A DNA stretch of 64,000 nucleotides from Streptomyces filipinensis (GCF_014649495.1 NZ_BMTD01000020.1:94675-158674), one strand, 5' to 3'; positions 1 through 8,899 are shown, counted from the stretch's first letter. Program-made: numbers and translations. The notes: generated by a model from the letters alone, not told the origin.

Positions 1-222
1 GCCTTCGGCTGGCAGGCCGCACTGCCCGCGTTCACCGAGGCGGGCTGGACCGTGCCCCGCCCCCGCCCGGCCTTCGCCCACGGCATCCGGGTCCCCCTGG
101 ACGGCCTGGAGCTCTTCGGCTGCTTCCACGTCAGCCAGCGCAACACCTTCACCGGCCGGCTCACCCCGCGGATGCTGCGCGAGGTGCTGCGCACGGCGGC
201 GGACGCGGCCGGTCTGCCGTAG
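1..222 (+). CDS. Uracil-DNA glycosylase family protein, C-terminal end (partial)
   Basis: The frame is open from base 1 to a TAG at 220-222 and gives the last 73 residues of a protein whose start lies outside the window. The segment HVSQRNTFTGRLT matches the C-terminal HPSQxNTFTGRLT signature of family 4/5 uracil-DNA glycosylases, which remove uracil from DNA to start base-excision repair. Pro in HPSQ is Val here. The assignment rests on this motif alone. Confidence 0.75.
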   Translation, partial: AFGWQAALPAFTEAGWTVPRPRPAFAHGIRVPLDGLELFGCFHVSQRNTFTGRLTPRMLREVLRTAADAAGLP

Positions 223-237
223 TCGGCGCTCACCGAA

Positions 238-258
238 ACCGGCCCTTAGGGAGCCGGT
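238..258. terminator. Weak hairpin after the glycosylase gene
   Basis: ACCGGC at 238-243 pairs with GCCGGT at 253-258 around a nine-base loop. It lies 16 bases after the glycosylase stop. There is no T tract, so a terminator role is only plausible. Confidence 0.35.
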
Positions 259-301
259 GGCGATCGACCCGCCCCCGTCCTCGGAATCGGTGCCGGACAA
301 A

Positions 302-458
302 CCCCCTGAGGCTGCCACGTACCGAGGGTCCGGCCTCACAGCTGGTGGCCGTGCCGCGGGGCCGGCCGCACGGTCGTCAGACGTGCCGCGGGAAGGGGCC
401 CCTCACGGCTGCCGGACATGCCGCAGCCCCAGCCTCACGGCTGCCAGACGTACCGCAC
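302..458. repeat. Degenerate ~26-bp direct repeats copied from the 3' end of the GNAT gene
   Basis: At least four related units lie at 334-359, 366-391, 401-426 and 433-458, with a fainter fifth near 304. The spacing is 32-35 bp. The last unit is the 3' end of the acetyltransferase gene, read on the minus strand as VRYVWQP-stop. The next unit downstream still encodes LRHVRQP-stop in the same register. The array therefore looks like serial duplication of a coding 3' end into the downstream spacer. Confidence 0.7.
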
Positions 459-887
459 GTCCGGTTCCCGTTCCTCGTTCCCGGTGCCGTCGGTGAACTC
501 GACGGCGGTGAAACCGTGGCGTTCGTAGAAACGGTGGGCGGGTTTGTTGACCTGGAAGGTCCACAGGGTCAGCCCGCCAGGGCGGCGCTCCTTGGCCAGC
601 GCGACGAACCGGTCGCCGATGCCGCGCCCCCGCCAGTCGGGGTCCAGATACAACTGGGACAGCGCCTCCCCGTCCAGCACCATCAGTCCGACGATCCCCT
701 CACCGTCCGCCTCCGCCACCCAGGTCTCCTGCGACGGCACCACGACATGCCGGAAGAACTCCCGCACGCCGTCGTCGGAGTGCGGCCGTACGACGGTGGG
801 CAGTGCGGCACGGAAGGACCGCAGCCACACATCGGCGGCGGCACGGGCATCCGCCTCCAGGGCCCGGCGCAGTACCACTTCCGCCAT
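435..887 (-). CDS. GNAT-family N-acetyltransferase
   Basis: This 150-residue protein has the acetyl-CoA binding motif RGRGIG at residues 86-91 after a DPDW turn. It also has the typical C-terminal stretch with NKPAHRFYERHGF near residues 114-126, where the Tyr of motif B lies. Such enzymes move an acetyl group from acetyl-CoA to an amine; the substrate cannot be read from the sequence. The ATG shares one base with the TGA of the upstream Rid gene (TGATG), so the two are one transcript and probably translationally coupled. The 3' end is repeated several times downstream. Confidence 0.9.
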   Translation of the reverse strand: MAEVVLRRALEADARAAADVWLRSFRAALPTVVRPHSDDGVREFFRHVVVPSQETWVAEADGEGIVGLMVLDGEALSQLYLDPDWRGRGIGDRFVALAKERRPGGLTLWTFQVNKPAHRFYERHGFTAVEFTDGTGNEEREPDVRYVWQP

Positions 888-1303
888 CACCGGCCCCCTT
901 CCCGATCCGGCACCACGGCCGTGGCCGTGATCTCCACCAGCTGACCGGGGTAACCGAGGCAGGCGACACCGAGCAGAGTGGACGAGTGCGGACCCGTGCT
1001 CAGCCCCGAGGACTCCACGACCTCCCACACGGCGGACAGCACCGAGGGCTCGCCGCTCACCACGTACACGTCCGTCGCGACCACGTGCGTCACATCGCTC
1101 CCGACGGCCGCCAGCTGCTCGCGCAGATTGGCGATCACCTGCTCGGCCTGCCGTGCCGGGTCGTCCGGACCGACGATCTCCCCCTTCTCGTCGAGCGGCA
1201 CGGCTCCCGCCAGGAAGGCGAGCCTGGTGCCCGCCTCCACCACCGAGGCATGCGCATAGGTGGGCGGCGGGAAAAGACTGGGCGCGTTGACCCGGCGGAT
1301 CAT
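887..1303 (-). CDS. Rid (YjgF/YER057c/UK114) family protein
   Basis: This 138-residue protein has the usual length and layout of the Rid family (trimeric; RidA removes reactive enamines and imines from PLP enzymes). It ends with the conserved core YPGQLVEITATAVV. In deaminase-active RidA an arginine occurs in the motif PARST. Here that site reads GPHSST (residues 104-109), so the catalytic Arg is missing. It therefore probably belongs to one of the Arg-less Rid subfamilies of unknown activity. It is the first gene of an overlapping pair with the GNAT gene. Confidence 0.85.
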   Translation of the reverse strand: MIRRVNAPSLFPPPTYAHASVVEAGTRLAFLAGAVPLDEKGEIVGPDDPARQAEQVIANLREQLAAVGSDVTHVVATDVYVVSGEPSVLSAVWEVVESSGLSTGPHSSTLLGVACLGYPGQLVEITATAVVPDREGGR

Positions 1304-1395
1304 GGCGGCTCCCTGGGGCAGTCGGAATGGTCAAATGTCGATCATCCGTGGCACGTACGGCTCCGCGCATTCGAATTTCCGGCCCGCCGCCCCCA

Positions 1396-1444
1396 CTTAT
1401 CGGGTCGCCGCGCACCCCGGCCTTATCGGGTCGCCGCGCACCCC
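1396..1444. repeat. Two tandem copies of a 23-bp element (26-bp period) upstream of a nucleotidyltransferase gene
   Basis: The same 23 bases, beginning CTTATCGGGTCGCC, occur at 1396-1418 and 1422-1444 with no mismatch. They lie about 50 bp before the ATG at 1494, inside the divergent promoter region of the Rid operon and the nucleotidyltransferase. They could be a duplicated regulator site or a recent slippage event. Confidence 0.8.
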
Positions 1445-1493
1445 CGCCGCGCCCTACGCTCCCTTCCCCCGCACCCAGTGGAGGCCGCCCACC

Positions 1494-2258
1494 ATGCCCA
1501 CCCTTCCCGACACGGAGTTCCTCACCGCCACGGCCGACCGTCTCGCCGCCCTCCCCGCAGTCGAGGCCGTGGCTCTCGGCGGCTCCCGGGCCCAGGGCAC
1601 CCATCGCCCCGACAGCGACTGGGACCTGGCGGTCTACTACCGCGGCGCCTTCGACCCGGACGACCTGCGGGCCGTCGGCTGGGAGGGGGAGGTGTCCGAG
1701 GTCGGCGGCTGGGGCGGCGGGGTCTTCAACGGCGGGGCCTGGCTGACCGTCGACGGGCGCCGGGTGGATGTGCACTACCGGGATCTGGACGTGGTGGAGC
1801 ACGAACTGGCGGAGGCGGAGGAGGGACGGTTCCGGGTGGAACCGCTGCTCTTCCATCTCGCCGGCATTCCCACCTATCTGGTCGTGGCCGAACTGGCCGT
1901 CAACCAGGTGCTCCGGGGCGCCATCCCCCGCCCCGCGGGCTACCCGGCCAGGCTGCGCGTCAGCGCCGCCGAGCGCTGGCACGGTCTCGCCGGCGCCACC
2001 CTCGCGTACGCGAAGGCCCACCATGCGGCCCACGGCCGCCTCACCGAGACCGCCGGGGCCATCGCCACGGCCGCCGCCCAGGCCGCCCATGGCGTACTCG
2101 CGGCCCGCGGAGAGTGGGTGACGAACGAGAAGCGGCTGCTGGAGCGGGCCGGGCTGCGCCGGATGGACGCGGTGGCGGGCGGGCTGCGCGGCGCACCCGA
2201 CGCGCTGGTGCGTGCCGTCACCGAAGCCGAGCGGATCGTCGGGGCACCGCGTGCGTAG
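1494..2258 (+). CDS. Nucleotidyltransferase-fold protein
   Basis: This 254-residue protein has the polymerase-beta-type nucleotidyltransferase signature. GGS lies at residues 29-31, followed by SDWDL with metal-binding Asp42 and Asp44, and a third acidic residue in VDVHY (Asp92). The C-terminal half is helical and Ala-rich, as in aminoglycoside or streptomycin adenylyltransferase-like proteins that add AMP to a small molecule or protein. The ATG is chosen because GGAGG at 1480-1484 lies 9 bases before it. The substrate is unknown. It is divergent from the Rid/GNAT pair. Confidence 0.8.
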   Translation: MPTLPDTEFLTATADRLAALPAVEAVALGGSRAQGTHRPDSDWDLAVYYRGAFDPDDLRAVGWEGEVSEVGGWGGGVFNGGAWLTVDGRRVDVHYRDLDVVEHELAEAEEGRFRVEPLLFHLAGIPTYLVVAELAVNQVLRGAIPRPAGYPARLRVSAAERWHGLAGATLAYAKAHHAAHGRLTETAGAIATAAAQAAHGVLAARGEWVTNEKRLLERAGLRRMDAVAGGLRGAPDALVRAVTEAERIVGAPRA

Positions 2259-2458
2259 AAGCGTCGAAGCGGCGCGTTCGTGAAGGCGCCGGGCATTGCG
2301 TTCATAAAGAAACCGGCCTTCCCGGGCACCTTTCACCTGCCTGAAACGTGATCGCCCCGGTCCCCCGGGAAACCCGCCCTACCGTGGAAGCACCGCCCAC
2401 CCGGCCACCGTCGTCCGAAGGCACCCCCACCCTTGCCCTCGTACGCACAAGGAGCCCC

Positions 2459-4306
2459 GTGTCCCGGCCCGCCGTACCCCCCTGGCTCGCCCACGCCCTG
2501 CGCACCCAGCGCGGTCCCGTGCCCTGGAGCGCGGTGATCCGGGGCGTGCTCGCCGCCGGGCCGCTGCTGCTCGCCGGTGTGCTCGCCGGGCGGACACCCG
2601 TCGGGGTGCTCGCCGCCATCGGTGCGATGCTCGCCGGCCTCAACGACCGGCCCGGCAGCCGCCGGGCCGCCGTCAGGCGGCTCGGGCTGCCCGCGCTGGC
2701 CGGCGCGCTCGGCCTGCTCGTGGGCACGTGTGCCGGGCAGGGGCTGGCGGCCGTACCACTGACCCTGGCGCTCACCGGGCTCGGGCTGCTCGCCGGCGGT
2801 GTCAGCGCGATCGGGCCCGTAGCCTCCGCCGCGGGCACGCAGCTGCTCGTCGGCGCCGCCCTCGGTGCCGGGATGCCGGCGGCCGAGAGCGGCTGGCAGC
2901 GGGCCCTCGCCTTTCTCGCCGGGGCCGGCTGGCTGCTCGTACTGCGGCTCGCCCTGCCCACACCCGGTTCGCTCGCCGGGGACTTCCGCTTCGACGGGGA
3001 GCGGGCGGCGGTCGCCGCGGTGTACGACGCCGTCGCCGCCCTGCTCGAGGCCGTGGGCGGTGAGCAGGCCACCGCCCGGCGGGCCGCGCTCACCGCCGCC
3101 CTCGACCACGCCCAGGACGCCCTCGCCGGGCCCCGGCTGCGCCGGTACGCCTCTTCCGCCGCCGAGCGCCGGCTGCACGCACGGTACGCGGCCGCGCTGC
3201 CCCTCGCCGAGGCCGCCACCGCCCTGTTCTGGGCCGGGGAGCCCGTCTCGGCGCGGGCCGCCGCAGGGCCCCGGCGGCTCGCCGCCGCCGTCCGCGACAA
3301 CACCGCCACCGGCCCGCTGCCCGCCCCGCACCGGTCGGCGCCCGCCCTGCGTGCCCTCGACGACGCCCTGCTGCGCGCCGCCGAGGCCTTCGACCGCGGC
3401 AAGCCGACCGACCTGCACACCCGCAGGCGTACGGCCGGGACCCTGGTACGCATCGCCCTCGGTGCCGGCGGACGCGAGTACGGCCTCAGGGTCGCCCTCT
3501 GCTTCGGCGCCGGCGCCGCCGTGGCGCAGGCGCTGCACCACACCCGCTGGTACGGCCACCACCAGCACTGGTACTGGCTGCCGGCCACCGCCGTCTTCCT
3601 CGTCAAGCCCGACCTCGGGCCGCTGGTGTCCCGGGTGCTGTGCCGGGCGGCGGGGACCGTGCTGGGCGCTCTCGTGTTCGCCGGGTTCGCCGCCGTGCTG
3701 CCGAGGCCCGACGGGCTCATCGCGCTCGTGGCCGTCAGCGGGGCCCTGATCCCCGTGGCCACACGGCACTTCGCCGCCCAGACAGCCGTCGTGACCGTCC
3801 TCGTCCTCAGCCTCCTGATGGCCGGTGGGGAGCCGCAGGCCTCCGTCAGCCGGATCGGGGAGACCCTGCTGGCCTGCGTGATCGTGCTCGTCGTCGGGCA
3901 CCTGCCGATGCCGGGGCAGCGGGGCGGGGGAGTGCGGGCCCGGGTGGCTGCCGCGGGGGACGCGGCGCAGGCGTACCTCGTCCACGTGGTGAGCCGGTCC
4001 CAGGACCGCGCCACCCGCTGGACGCTGCGCCGCGAGGCCTACCGCGCTCTCGCCGAGGCCCGTGCGGCCGTCGTCCTCGCCGCCGCCGAACTCCCCCCGC
4101 TGGCCCGGCACGCGGAGGGCGCGGACGAGATCGTCGCCACCCTGGAACGGCTCGTGGACACGACCACCGCCTGCGCCGTCCACCTCGACGACTCCGGCCG
4201 TCTCGCGGCCCGGCACCTGGACCGACTCGCGGAGCTGCTGGCCGAGTTCGAGGAGGGCCGGGAGCGGACGGCGCTGCGGCTTCCCGGACTTCCCCTCGCC
4301 GGATGA
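2459..4306 (+). CDS. FUSC-family integral membrane protein
   Basis: This 615-residue protein has two hydrophobic blocks, at about residues 25-165 and 345-480. Each is followed by an Ala/Arg-rich soluble domain. The second block, with the stretch WYWLPATAVFLVKPDLG, is typical of FUSC (aromatic-acid efflux/fusaric-acid-resistance-like) proteins, which sit in the inner membrane and are linked to export of aromatic or toxic metabolites. GTG 2459 is chosen because AAGGAG lies 4 bases upstream; an in-frame GTG at 2348 lacks such a site. It is probably monocistronic. Confidence 0.8.
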   Translation: MSRPAVPPWLAHALRTQRGPVPWSAVIRGVLAAGPLLLAGVLAGRTPVGVLAAIGAMLAGLNDRPGSRRAAVRRLGLPALAGALGLLVGTCAGQGLAAVPLTLALTGLGLLAGGVSAIGPVASAAGTQLLVGAALGAGMPAAESGWQRALAFLAGAGWLLVLRLALPTPGSLAGDFRFDGERAAVAAVYDAVAALLEAVGGEQATARRAALTAALDHAQDALAGPRLRRYASSAAERRLHARYAAALPLAEAATALFWAGEPVSARAAAGPRRLAAAVRDNTATGPLPAPHRSAPALRALDDALLRAAEAFDRGKPTDLHTRRRTAGTLVRIALGAGGREYGLRVALCFGAGAAVAQALHHTRWYGHHQHWYWLPATAVFLVKPDLGPLVSRVLCRAAGTVLGALVFAGFAAVLPRPDGLIALVAVSGALIPVATRHFAAQTAVVTVLVLSLLMAGGEPQASVSRIGETLLACVIVLVVGHLPMPGQRGGGVRARVAAAGDAAQAYLVHVVSRSQDRATRWTLRREAYRALAEARAAVVLAAAELPPLARHAEGADEIVATLERLVDTTTACAVHLDDSGRLAARHLDRLAELLAEFEEGRERTALRLPGLPLAG

Positions 4307-4436
4307 GGCTTTCCGGGCCGCTCGCGCCGTCTGACGGAGCATCAATCACTGTTGCCTCAGGGCGAGTCAACCTCCACAGGCGTTCCTGCGTCCCAGAGAA
4401 AGGTCCATGTTCCCCGCCCGAGGAGAGGTCCAGTCC

Positions 4437-5423
4437 ATGTCCCGACTCACCCGTCTCAGACTCGCGACCGGTGCCGCCACGGCCGTCGCCGCCGTCGTCG
4501 TGCTCACGGCGTCGCCCGCGGTCGCCGGCGAACCGACCGTGTCCCAGCCGCACATCGTCGCCCACTTCGACCTGGCGGCAGGGCAGTCGCCGGAGAACAT
4601 CACGGTCGAACCCGACGGCTCGGCCGACCTGACCTTCGCCTCCGCCCGGCAGATCGCCCACGTCACCCCGGACGGACACACGACGATCCGCGCGACCCTG
4701 CCCGACGAGCCCGACGCCAACACCCCCAACCTGAAGGCCGCCACCGTCTTCGGTATCGCCCGCGCCCACGACGGCACGCTCTACGTCGACTACGCCACCG
4801 GCACCGGCAAGACCGGCATCTGGCGCATCGACCCCGACGGCGGCGCGCCCCGGCAGATCGCCCAGCTGCCCGCGACCGCGCTGCCCAACGGCCTCGCCCT
4901 CGACGAACGCCACGGGCTGCTCTACGCCGCCGACTCGGTGCAGGGTGCCGTGTGGCGGGTTCCGCAGGCCGGTGGCACGCCGACCGTGTGGGCCAAGGAC
5001 ACCGCCCTCGACCCGGTCCCCGTGACCGGCGCCGGGTTCGGCGCCAACGGCGTCAAGATCCACGGCGGCGCCGTGTGGGTGTCCAACAGCGACCGGGGGA
5101 CGCTGCTGCGCATTCCCGTGCGGCCGAACGGCTCCGCGGGACCGGTCGAGACCCGCGCCACCGGGCTGGACCACATCGACGACTTCACCTTCGCCACACC
5201 GCGCGGCGACACCGTCCTCGCCGCCCTGATCGGCGACGACGAGGTCGCCGAGGTGCACCCCGACGGCACCCACGACGCCGTCCTCACGCACGCCGACGGG
5301 CTGTCCAACCCGACCTCCCTGGCCGTACACGACGGGACGGTCTACGTCGACAGCGCCGCGTACTTCACCCGGCAGGACCCGAACCTGCTGCTGGCCCGCC
5401 TGAGCTGCGAAGCCGGGCTCTGA
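4437..5423 (+). CDS. Secreted SMP-30/gluconolactonase-like beta-propeller protein
   Basis: This 328-residue protein has a Sec signal peptide: basic n-region, hydrophobic core to residue 25, and a likely AVA cleavage site at residue 30. The remainder is built of propeller blades (repeated DG-TLYVDYATGTG, LPNGLALDERHGLLYAAD and NPTSLAVHDGTVYVDS). These resemble SMP-30/strictosidine-synthase-like proteins. No enzymatic role can be assigned. ATG 4437 follows AGGAGAGG; an upstream in-frame ATG at 4407 would put ten extra residues before the signal. A strong hairpin follows the stop. Confidence 0.75.
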   Translation: MSRLTRLRLATGAATAVAAVVVLTASPAVAGEPTVSQPHIVAHFDLAAGQSPENITVEPDGSADLTFASARQIAHVTPDGHTTIRATLPDEPDANTPNLKAATVFGIARAHDGTLYVDYATGTGKTGIWRIDPDGGAPRQIAQLPATALPNGLALDERHGLLYAADSVQGAVWRVPQAGGTPTVWAKDTALDPVPVTGAGFGANGVKIHGGAVWVSNSDRGTLLRIPVRPNGSAGPVETRATGLDHIDDFTFATPRGDTVLAALIGDDEVAEVHPDGTHDAVLTHADGLSNPTSLAVHDGTVYVDSAAYFTRQDPNLLLARLSCEAGL

Positions 5424-5430
5424 CAGGCCG

Positions 5431-5461
5431 GGCGGGCCCGGGCGGATCCCCCGGGCCCGCC
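5431..5461 (+). terminator. GC-rich hairpin terminator
   Basis: A perfect 12-bp stem (GGCGGGCCCGGG at 5431-5442, complement at 5450-5461) with a 7-base loop starts 7 bases after the propeller gene stop. There is no T tract, as is usual in Streptomyces. Confidence 0.8.
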
Positions 5462-5591
5462 CCGCCCCGCCGCTGCCGCTGCCGCCGGTGGTGGCGCGGC
5501 CGGGTGTTCGCAGACCCGTCCCGTGCCGGAGCGGTGTGCGGATGCGTGGTTCGGCGCACGCGAGGTGACGGCCGCGTCGTACCGTGGCGTG

Positions 5592-6944
5592 ATGACCGAG
5601 TCCCCCGCCGATCTCCTCATCACCGGATGCACCCTCCTGGTGCACGACGACGAGGAGCGGATCCGGTTCGAGGAGGACGCCGCGGTCGTCGTACGGGACG
5701 GGGTGATCGACGCGGTGACGACCGCGGCCGCCGTGCGGCGGACGGGCGCCGCGGAGCGCATCGACGCCCGCGGACAGGTCGCCATGCCCGGCCTCGTCAA
5801 CTGTCACACCCACGCGCCGATGGCCGCGCTGCGCGGCGTCGCCGAGGACCTGCCCACCGACGAGTGGTTCAACGACGTCGTCTGGCCGATCGAGTCCAAC
5901 CTCACCGAGTGGGACGTGGCGTTGGGGGCGCGCCTGGCCTGCGCCGAGATGATCCGCGGCGGCGTGACCTGTTTCGCCGACCACTACTTCAGCATGGACG
6001 CGGTGGCGGCCGTCGTGGCCGAGTGCGGGATCCGGGCGCACCTCGGGGAGGCCTACTTCTCCTCGCAGGGCGCCCGGGGCCGGGAGAGATCACTGGAGTT
6101 CGCGCTGCGGCACCGGGGCGGCGCCGGCGGCCGCATCACCACCGCCCTCGCCCCGCACGCCCCCTACACGGTCACCGACGCCGACCTCGCCGCCACCGCC
6201 GGCCTGGCCCGCGCACACGGCCTGCCCGTACACATCCACGCCGCCGAGAACCGCGAGCAGACCGAGACCAGCCTCGCCCGGCACGGACGCACCCCCATCG
6301 AGACCCTGGAGCGCGCCGGACTCCTCGACACCGACCTGCTCATCGCGCACGGCACCGGGATCACCGAGCGCGACCTGCCCCTGCTGGCCCGCACGGGCGG
6401 CCGTACGGCCGTGGCGACCGCGCCCCGCGGTTACCTCAAGTTCGCCTGGCCGACCACGACCCCGGTGCGGGCCCTGCGCGCGGTCGGCGTCCCCGTCGGC
6501 CTCGCCACCGACGGCGCCGCCTCCAACAACTCCCTCGACGTCTGGGAGTCGATGGCTCTGACCTCCCTGATCCAGAAGTCGGCCGAAGGCGATCCGCGCT
6601 GGCTGACGTCCCGTCAAGCCCTCCACCACGCCACCCTGCAGAGCGCCCGCGCGGTCGGCCTCGGCGACAGCGTGGGCACCCTCGCGCCGGGGCGGCGCGC
6701 CGACATCATCCTGGTGGACCTCACCGGTCCGCACACCCAGCCCGTCCACGACCTCGCCGCGACCCTCGTGCACAGCGCGCGCTCGTCCGACGTCCGTACG
6801 ACCGTCGTCGACGGCCGGGTCCTGATGCGCGACCGGGAACTCCTCACCCTCGATCTGCCCGCCGTCACCGGCGAGTTGACGCGCCGCCTGCCCGCGCTGA
6901 CCGACCGGGGGCACGGGCGGCGCATCCAGGAGTACGACACCTGA
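5592..6944 (+). CDS. Amidohydrolase of the TRZ/ATZ (MtaD/SAH deaminase-like) family
   Basis: This 450-residue metal-dependent hydrolase has the full amidohydrolase set: His72-x-His74 (NCHTHAPM), His214/His216 and Glu219 (HIHAAE), His253 (HGTGI) and Asp307 (LATDGAASNN). This arrangement matches the family of 5-methylthioadenosine/S-adenosylhomocysteine deaminases and triazine hydrolases, which remove an amino group or chlorine from a heteroaromatic ring. The exact substrate is not deducible. The start is ATG 5592, with an adjacent GTG at 5589 as alternative. The P450 gene follows after 20 bases, so they may be co-transcribed. Confidence 0.85.
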   Translation: MTESPADLLITGCTLLVHDDEERIRFEEDAAVVVRDGVIDAVTTAAAVRRTGAAERIDARGQVAMPGLVNCHTHAPMAALRGVAEDLPTDEWFNDVVWPIESNLTEWDVALGARLACAEMIRGGVTCFADHYFSMDAVAAVVAECGIRAHLGEAYFSSQGARGRERSLEFALRHRGGAGGRITTALAPHAPYTVTDADLAATAGLARAHGLPVHIHAAENREQTETSLARHGRTPIETLERAGLLDTDLLIAHGTGITERDLPLLARTGGRTAVATAPRGYLKFAWPTTTPVRALRAVGVPVGLATDGAASNNSLDVWESMALTSLIQKSAEGDPRWLTSRQALHHATLQSARAVGLGDSVGTLAPGRRADIILVDLTGPHTQPVHDLAATLVHSARSSDVRTTVVDGRVLMRDRELLTLDLPAVTGELTRRLPALTDRGHGRRIQEYDT

Positions 6945-6964
6945 TCCCGCGTAGGCTGCCCGTC

Positions 6965-8131
6965 ATGGATCTCGCGGACGGCCTTGTCGACCAGCCCTAC
7001 GACGTGTACCGCCACCTGCGCGACACCGCGCCCGTGCACCGCATCACCGGACCGGACGGCACCGCCGCCTGGCTCGTCACCCGGTACGAGGACGTCCGTG
7101 CCGCCCTGGCCGACCCCCGGCTGTCGCTGGACAAGCGGCGCGGCACCGCCGGCGCGTACAAGGGCCTCTCGCTGCCGCCCGCGCTCGACGCCAACCTCCT
7201 CAACATGGACCCGCCCGACCACACCCGCATCCGGCGCCTGGTCGGCCGCGCCTTCACCCCGCGCCGCGTCCAGCGACTGCGCGAGCCGATCCGGCGCACC
7301 GCCGACCAGCTCCTCGACGCGCTCGGCCCGCACGGCAGCACGGACCTGGTCGCCTCCTACGCCGCCCCGCTGCCCATCACCGTCATCTGCGACCTGCTCG
7401 GCATCCCGGAGGGGGACCGGCTGGACTTCCGGCAGTGGACCGACAGCCTCACGGCTCCCGACCCGGCCCGGCCCCATGCCACCAAGGAGGCGATGGCGGC
7501 CATGCTCGACTTCCTCACCCGGCTCCTCGCTGCCAAGCGCCGGGCGCCCGCCGACGACCTGCTCTCCGACCTGATCGCCGTACGCGACGAGGGCGACCGG
7601 CTCGGCGAGGACGAGCTGATGTCCCTGGCCTTCCTCATCCTCTTCGCCGGGTACGAGAACACGGTCCAGCTCATCGGCAACGCCGTGCTGGCCCTGCTGC
7701 GGCATCCGGACCAGCTCGCCGCCCTGCGCGAGGACCCGGCCCGGCTCCCCGCCGCCGTCGAGGAGTTCGCCCGCTACGAGGGACCCATGCTGCTCGCCAT
7801 GCGCCGGTTCCCGGTCGAGGACGTGACGATCGCCGGGGTGACCATCCCGGCGGGCGAGACGGTCTGGGTGTCCCTGTCCGCCGCGGACCGCGACCCCGAC
7901 CGCTTCCCCGACCCCGACCGCCTCGACCTCTCCCGCGACGCCACCGGGCAACTCGCCCTCGGCCACGGCATCCACTACTGCCTCGGCGCGCCGCTGGCCC
8001 GCGCGGAGACGGAGATCGCCCTGGCGGCCCTGCTGGAGCGGCTCCCGGAACTCGCCCTCGCGGACGGGGAGGTGACCTGGCGGCGGTCGATGCGCGCCCG
8101 GGGGCTTCGGGCCCTTCCCGTGACGTACTAG
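6965..8131 (+). CDS. Cytochrome P450 (CYP107-like)
   Basis: This 388-residue soluble bacterial P450 has the K-helix ExxR (Glu267-Arg270), the haem-ligand loop GHGIHYCLG with Cys339, and the I-helix segment AGYENT at 228-233. The usual AG-x-(D/E)-T-T is altered: Asn232 occupies the first Thr position, as in some CYP107 members. It would hydroxylate or otherwise oxidise a small hydrophobic compound with help from a ferredoxin, but no ferredoxin gene is adjacent. ATG 6965 gives a slightly short N terminus compared with the usual 400 or more residues. It is separated by 20 bases from the amidohydrolase. Confidence 0.93.
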   Translation: MDLADGLVDQPYDVYRHLRDTAPVHRITGPDGTAAWLVTRYEDVRAALADPRLSLDKRRGTAGAYKGLSLPPALDANLLNMDPPDHTRIRRLVGRAFTPRRVQRLREPIRRTADQLLDALGPHGSTDLVASYAAPLPITVICDLLGIPEGDRLDFRQWTDSLTAPDPARPHATKEAMAAMLDFLTRLLAAKRRAPADDLLSDLIAVRDEGDRLGEDELMSLAFLILFAGYENTVQLIGNAVLALLRHPDQLAALREDPARLPAAVEEFARYEGPMLLAMRRFPVEDVTIAGVTIPAGETVWVSLSAADRDPDRFPDPDRLDLSRDATGQLALGHGIHYCLGAPLARAETEIALAALLERLPELALADGEVTWRRSMRARGLRALPVTY

Positions 8132-8231
8132 ATCCCGGCGGAAAATCGCGGCGGAAATCTCCGTGCGCGGCGATGAGTTCCGCTCCCGGCGGCGGTCACC
8201 ACTCCGAACCGACCGTCGGACAGGAGGGCCC

Positions 8232-8876
8232 ATGACGCTTCCGGAGATCGTCTCGCGCGAGCAGTGGCGCACGGCGCGCGAGGAGTTGCTGCGCAAGGAG
8301 GAGGCGGTCAGACGGGCGCGGGAGGTCCTCGGGGCGGAGCGGCGGCGGCTGCCCATGGTCGAGGTGGCCACGGAGTACGTCTTCGAGGGCGGCGACGGCA
8401 AGGCGACCCTCCTGGACCTCTTCGAGGGCCGGGCGCAGCTCGTCGTCCACCACTTCATGTTCGCGCCGGAGTCCCAGACCGGCTGCCCGTGCTGCTCGGC
8501 CTTCCTGGACCAGCTCGGCCACCTCGCCCACCTGCGCGCCCGGAACACCTCGTTCGCGGTCGTCTCCAGGGCGCCGTTCACCCGGATCCTGCCGTTCAAG
8601 GCGCGCATGGGCTGGGCGGTGCCCTGGTACTCCTCGGCGCACGGCGACTTCAACCTCGACTTCGAGGCCACCGTGGCGTCGGACGAAGGCCTGCGCGACC
8701 GCCCCGGTGTCAGCTGCTTCCTGCGCGACCACGACCGGGTGTTCCACACGTACTCGGGGTACGACGACGGGCTGGACGGACTCGGCACCCTCGCCGGTCT
8801 GCTCGACCTCACCGCGCTCGGCCGCCATCCCGCCGGCAGCGACCGGCTCCGCCTTCACGACGAGTACGACTACTGA
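8232..8876 (+). CDS. DUF899 thioredoxin-like protein
   Basis: This 214-residue protein has the DUF899 layout. It includes a thioredoxin-fold core with VVHHFMFAPES followed by the cysteine cluster TGCPCC (Cys85, Cys87, Cys88), then APFTRILPFKARMGW, and near its end FLRDHDRVFHTYSGY. The family is suspected to act in redox or dithiol chemistry, but its function is not established. GGAGG ends 4 bases before ATG 8232. It is probably monocistronic and ends in a hairpin that includes its stop codon. Confidence 0.85.
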   Translation: MTLPEIVSREQWRTAREELLRKEEAVRRAREVLGAERRRLPMVEVATEYVFEGGDGKATLLDLFEGRAQLVVHHFMFAPESQTGCPCCSAFLDQLGHLAHLRARNTSFAVVSRAPFTRILPFKARMGWAVPWYSSAHGDFNLDFEATVASDEGLRDRPGVSCFLRDHDRVFHTYSGYDDGLDGLGTLAGLLDLTALGRHPAGSDRLRLHDEYDY

Positions 8877-8899
8877 CACAGACGGTTCTGTTCGTGTCA
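8874..8899 (+). terminator. Hairpin overlapping the DUF899 stop codon
   Basis: TGACAC at 8874-8879 pairs with GTGTCA at 8894-8899, and the stem continues inward with wobbles to a two-base loop. The structure contains the stop codon TGA. It could end transcription, or TGACAC-N14-GTGTCA could be an operator. Confidence 0.45.

Noticed and set aside
2302..6041. Long minus-strand frames opposite the FUSC, propeller and amidohydrolase genes
   Set aside because: Arg/Pro/Gly-rich peptides without motifs; the plus-strand genes have clear domains and starts.
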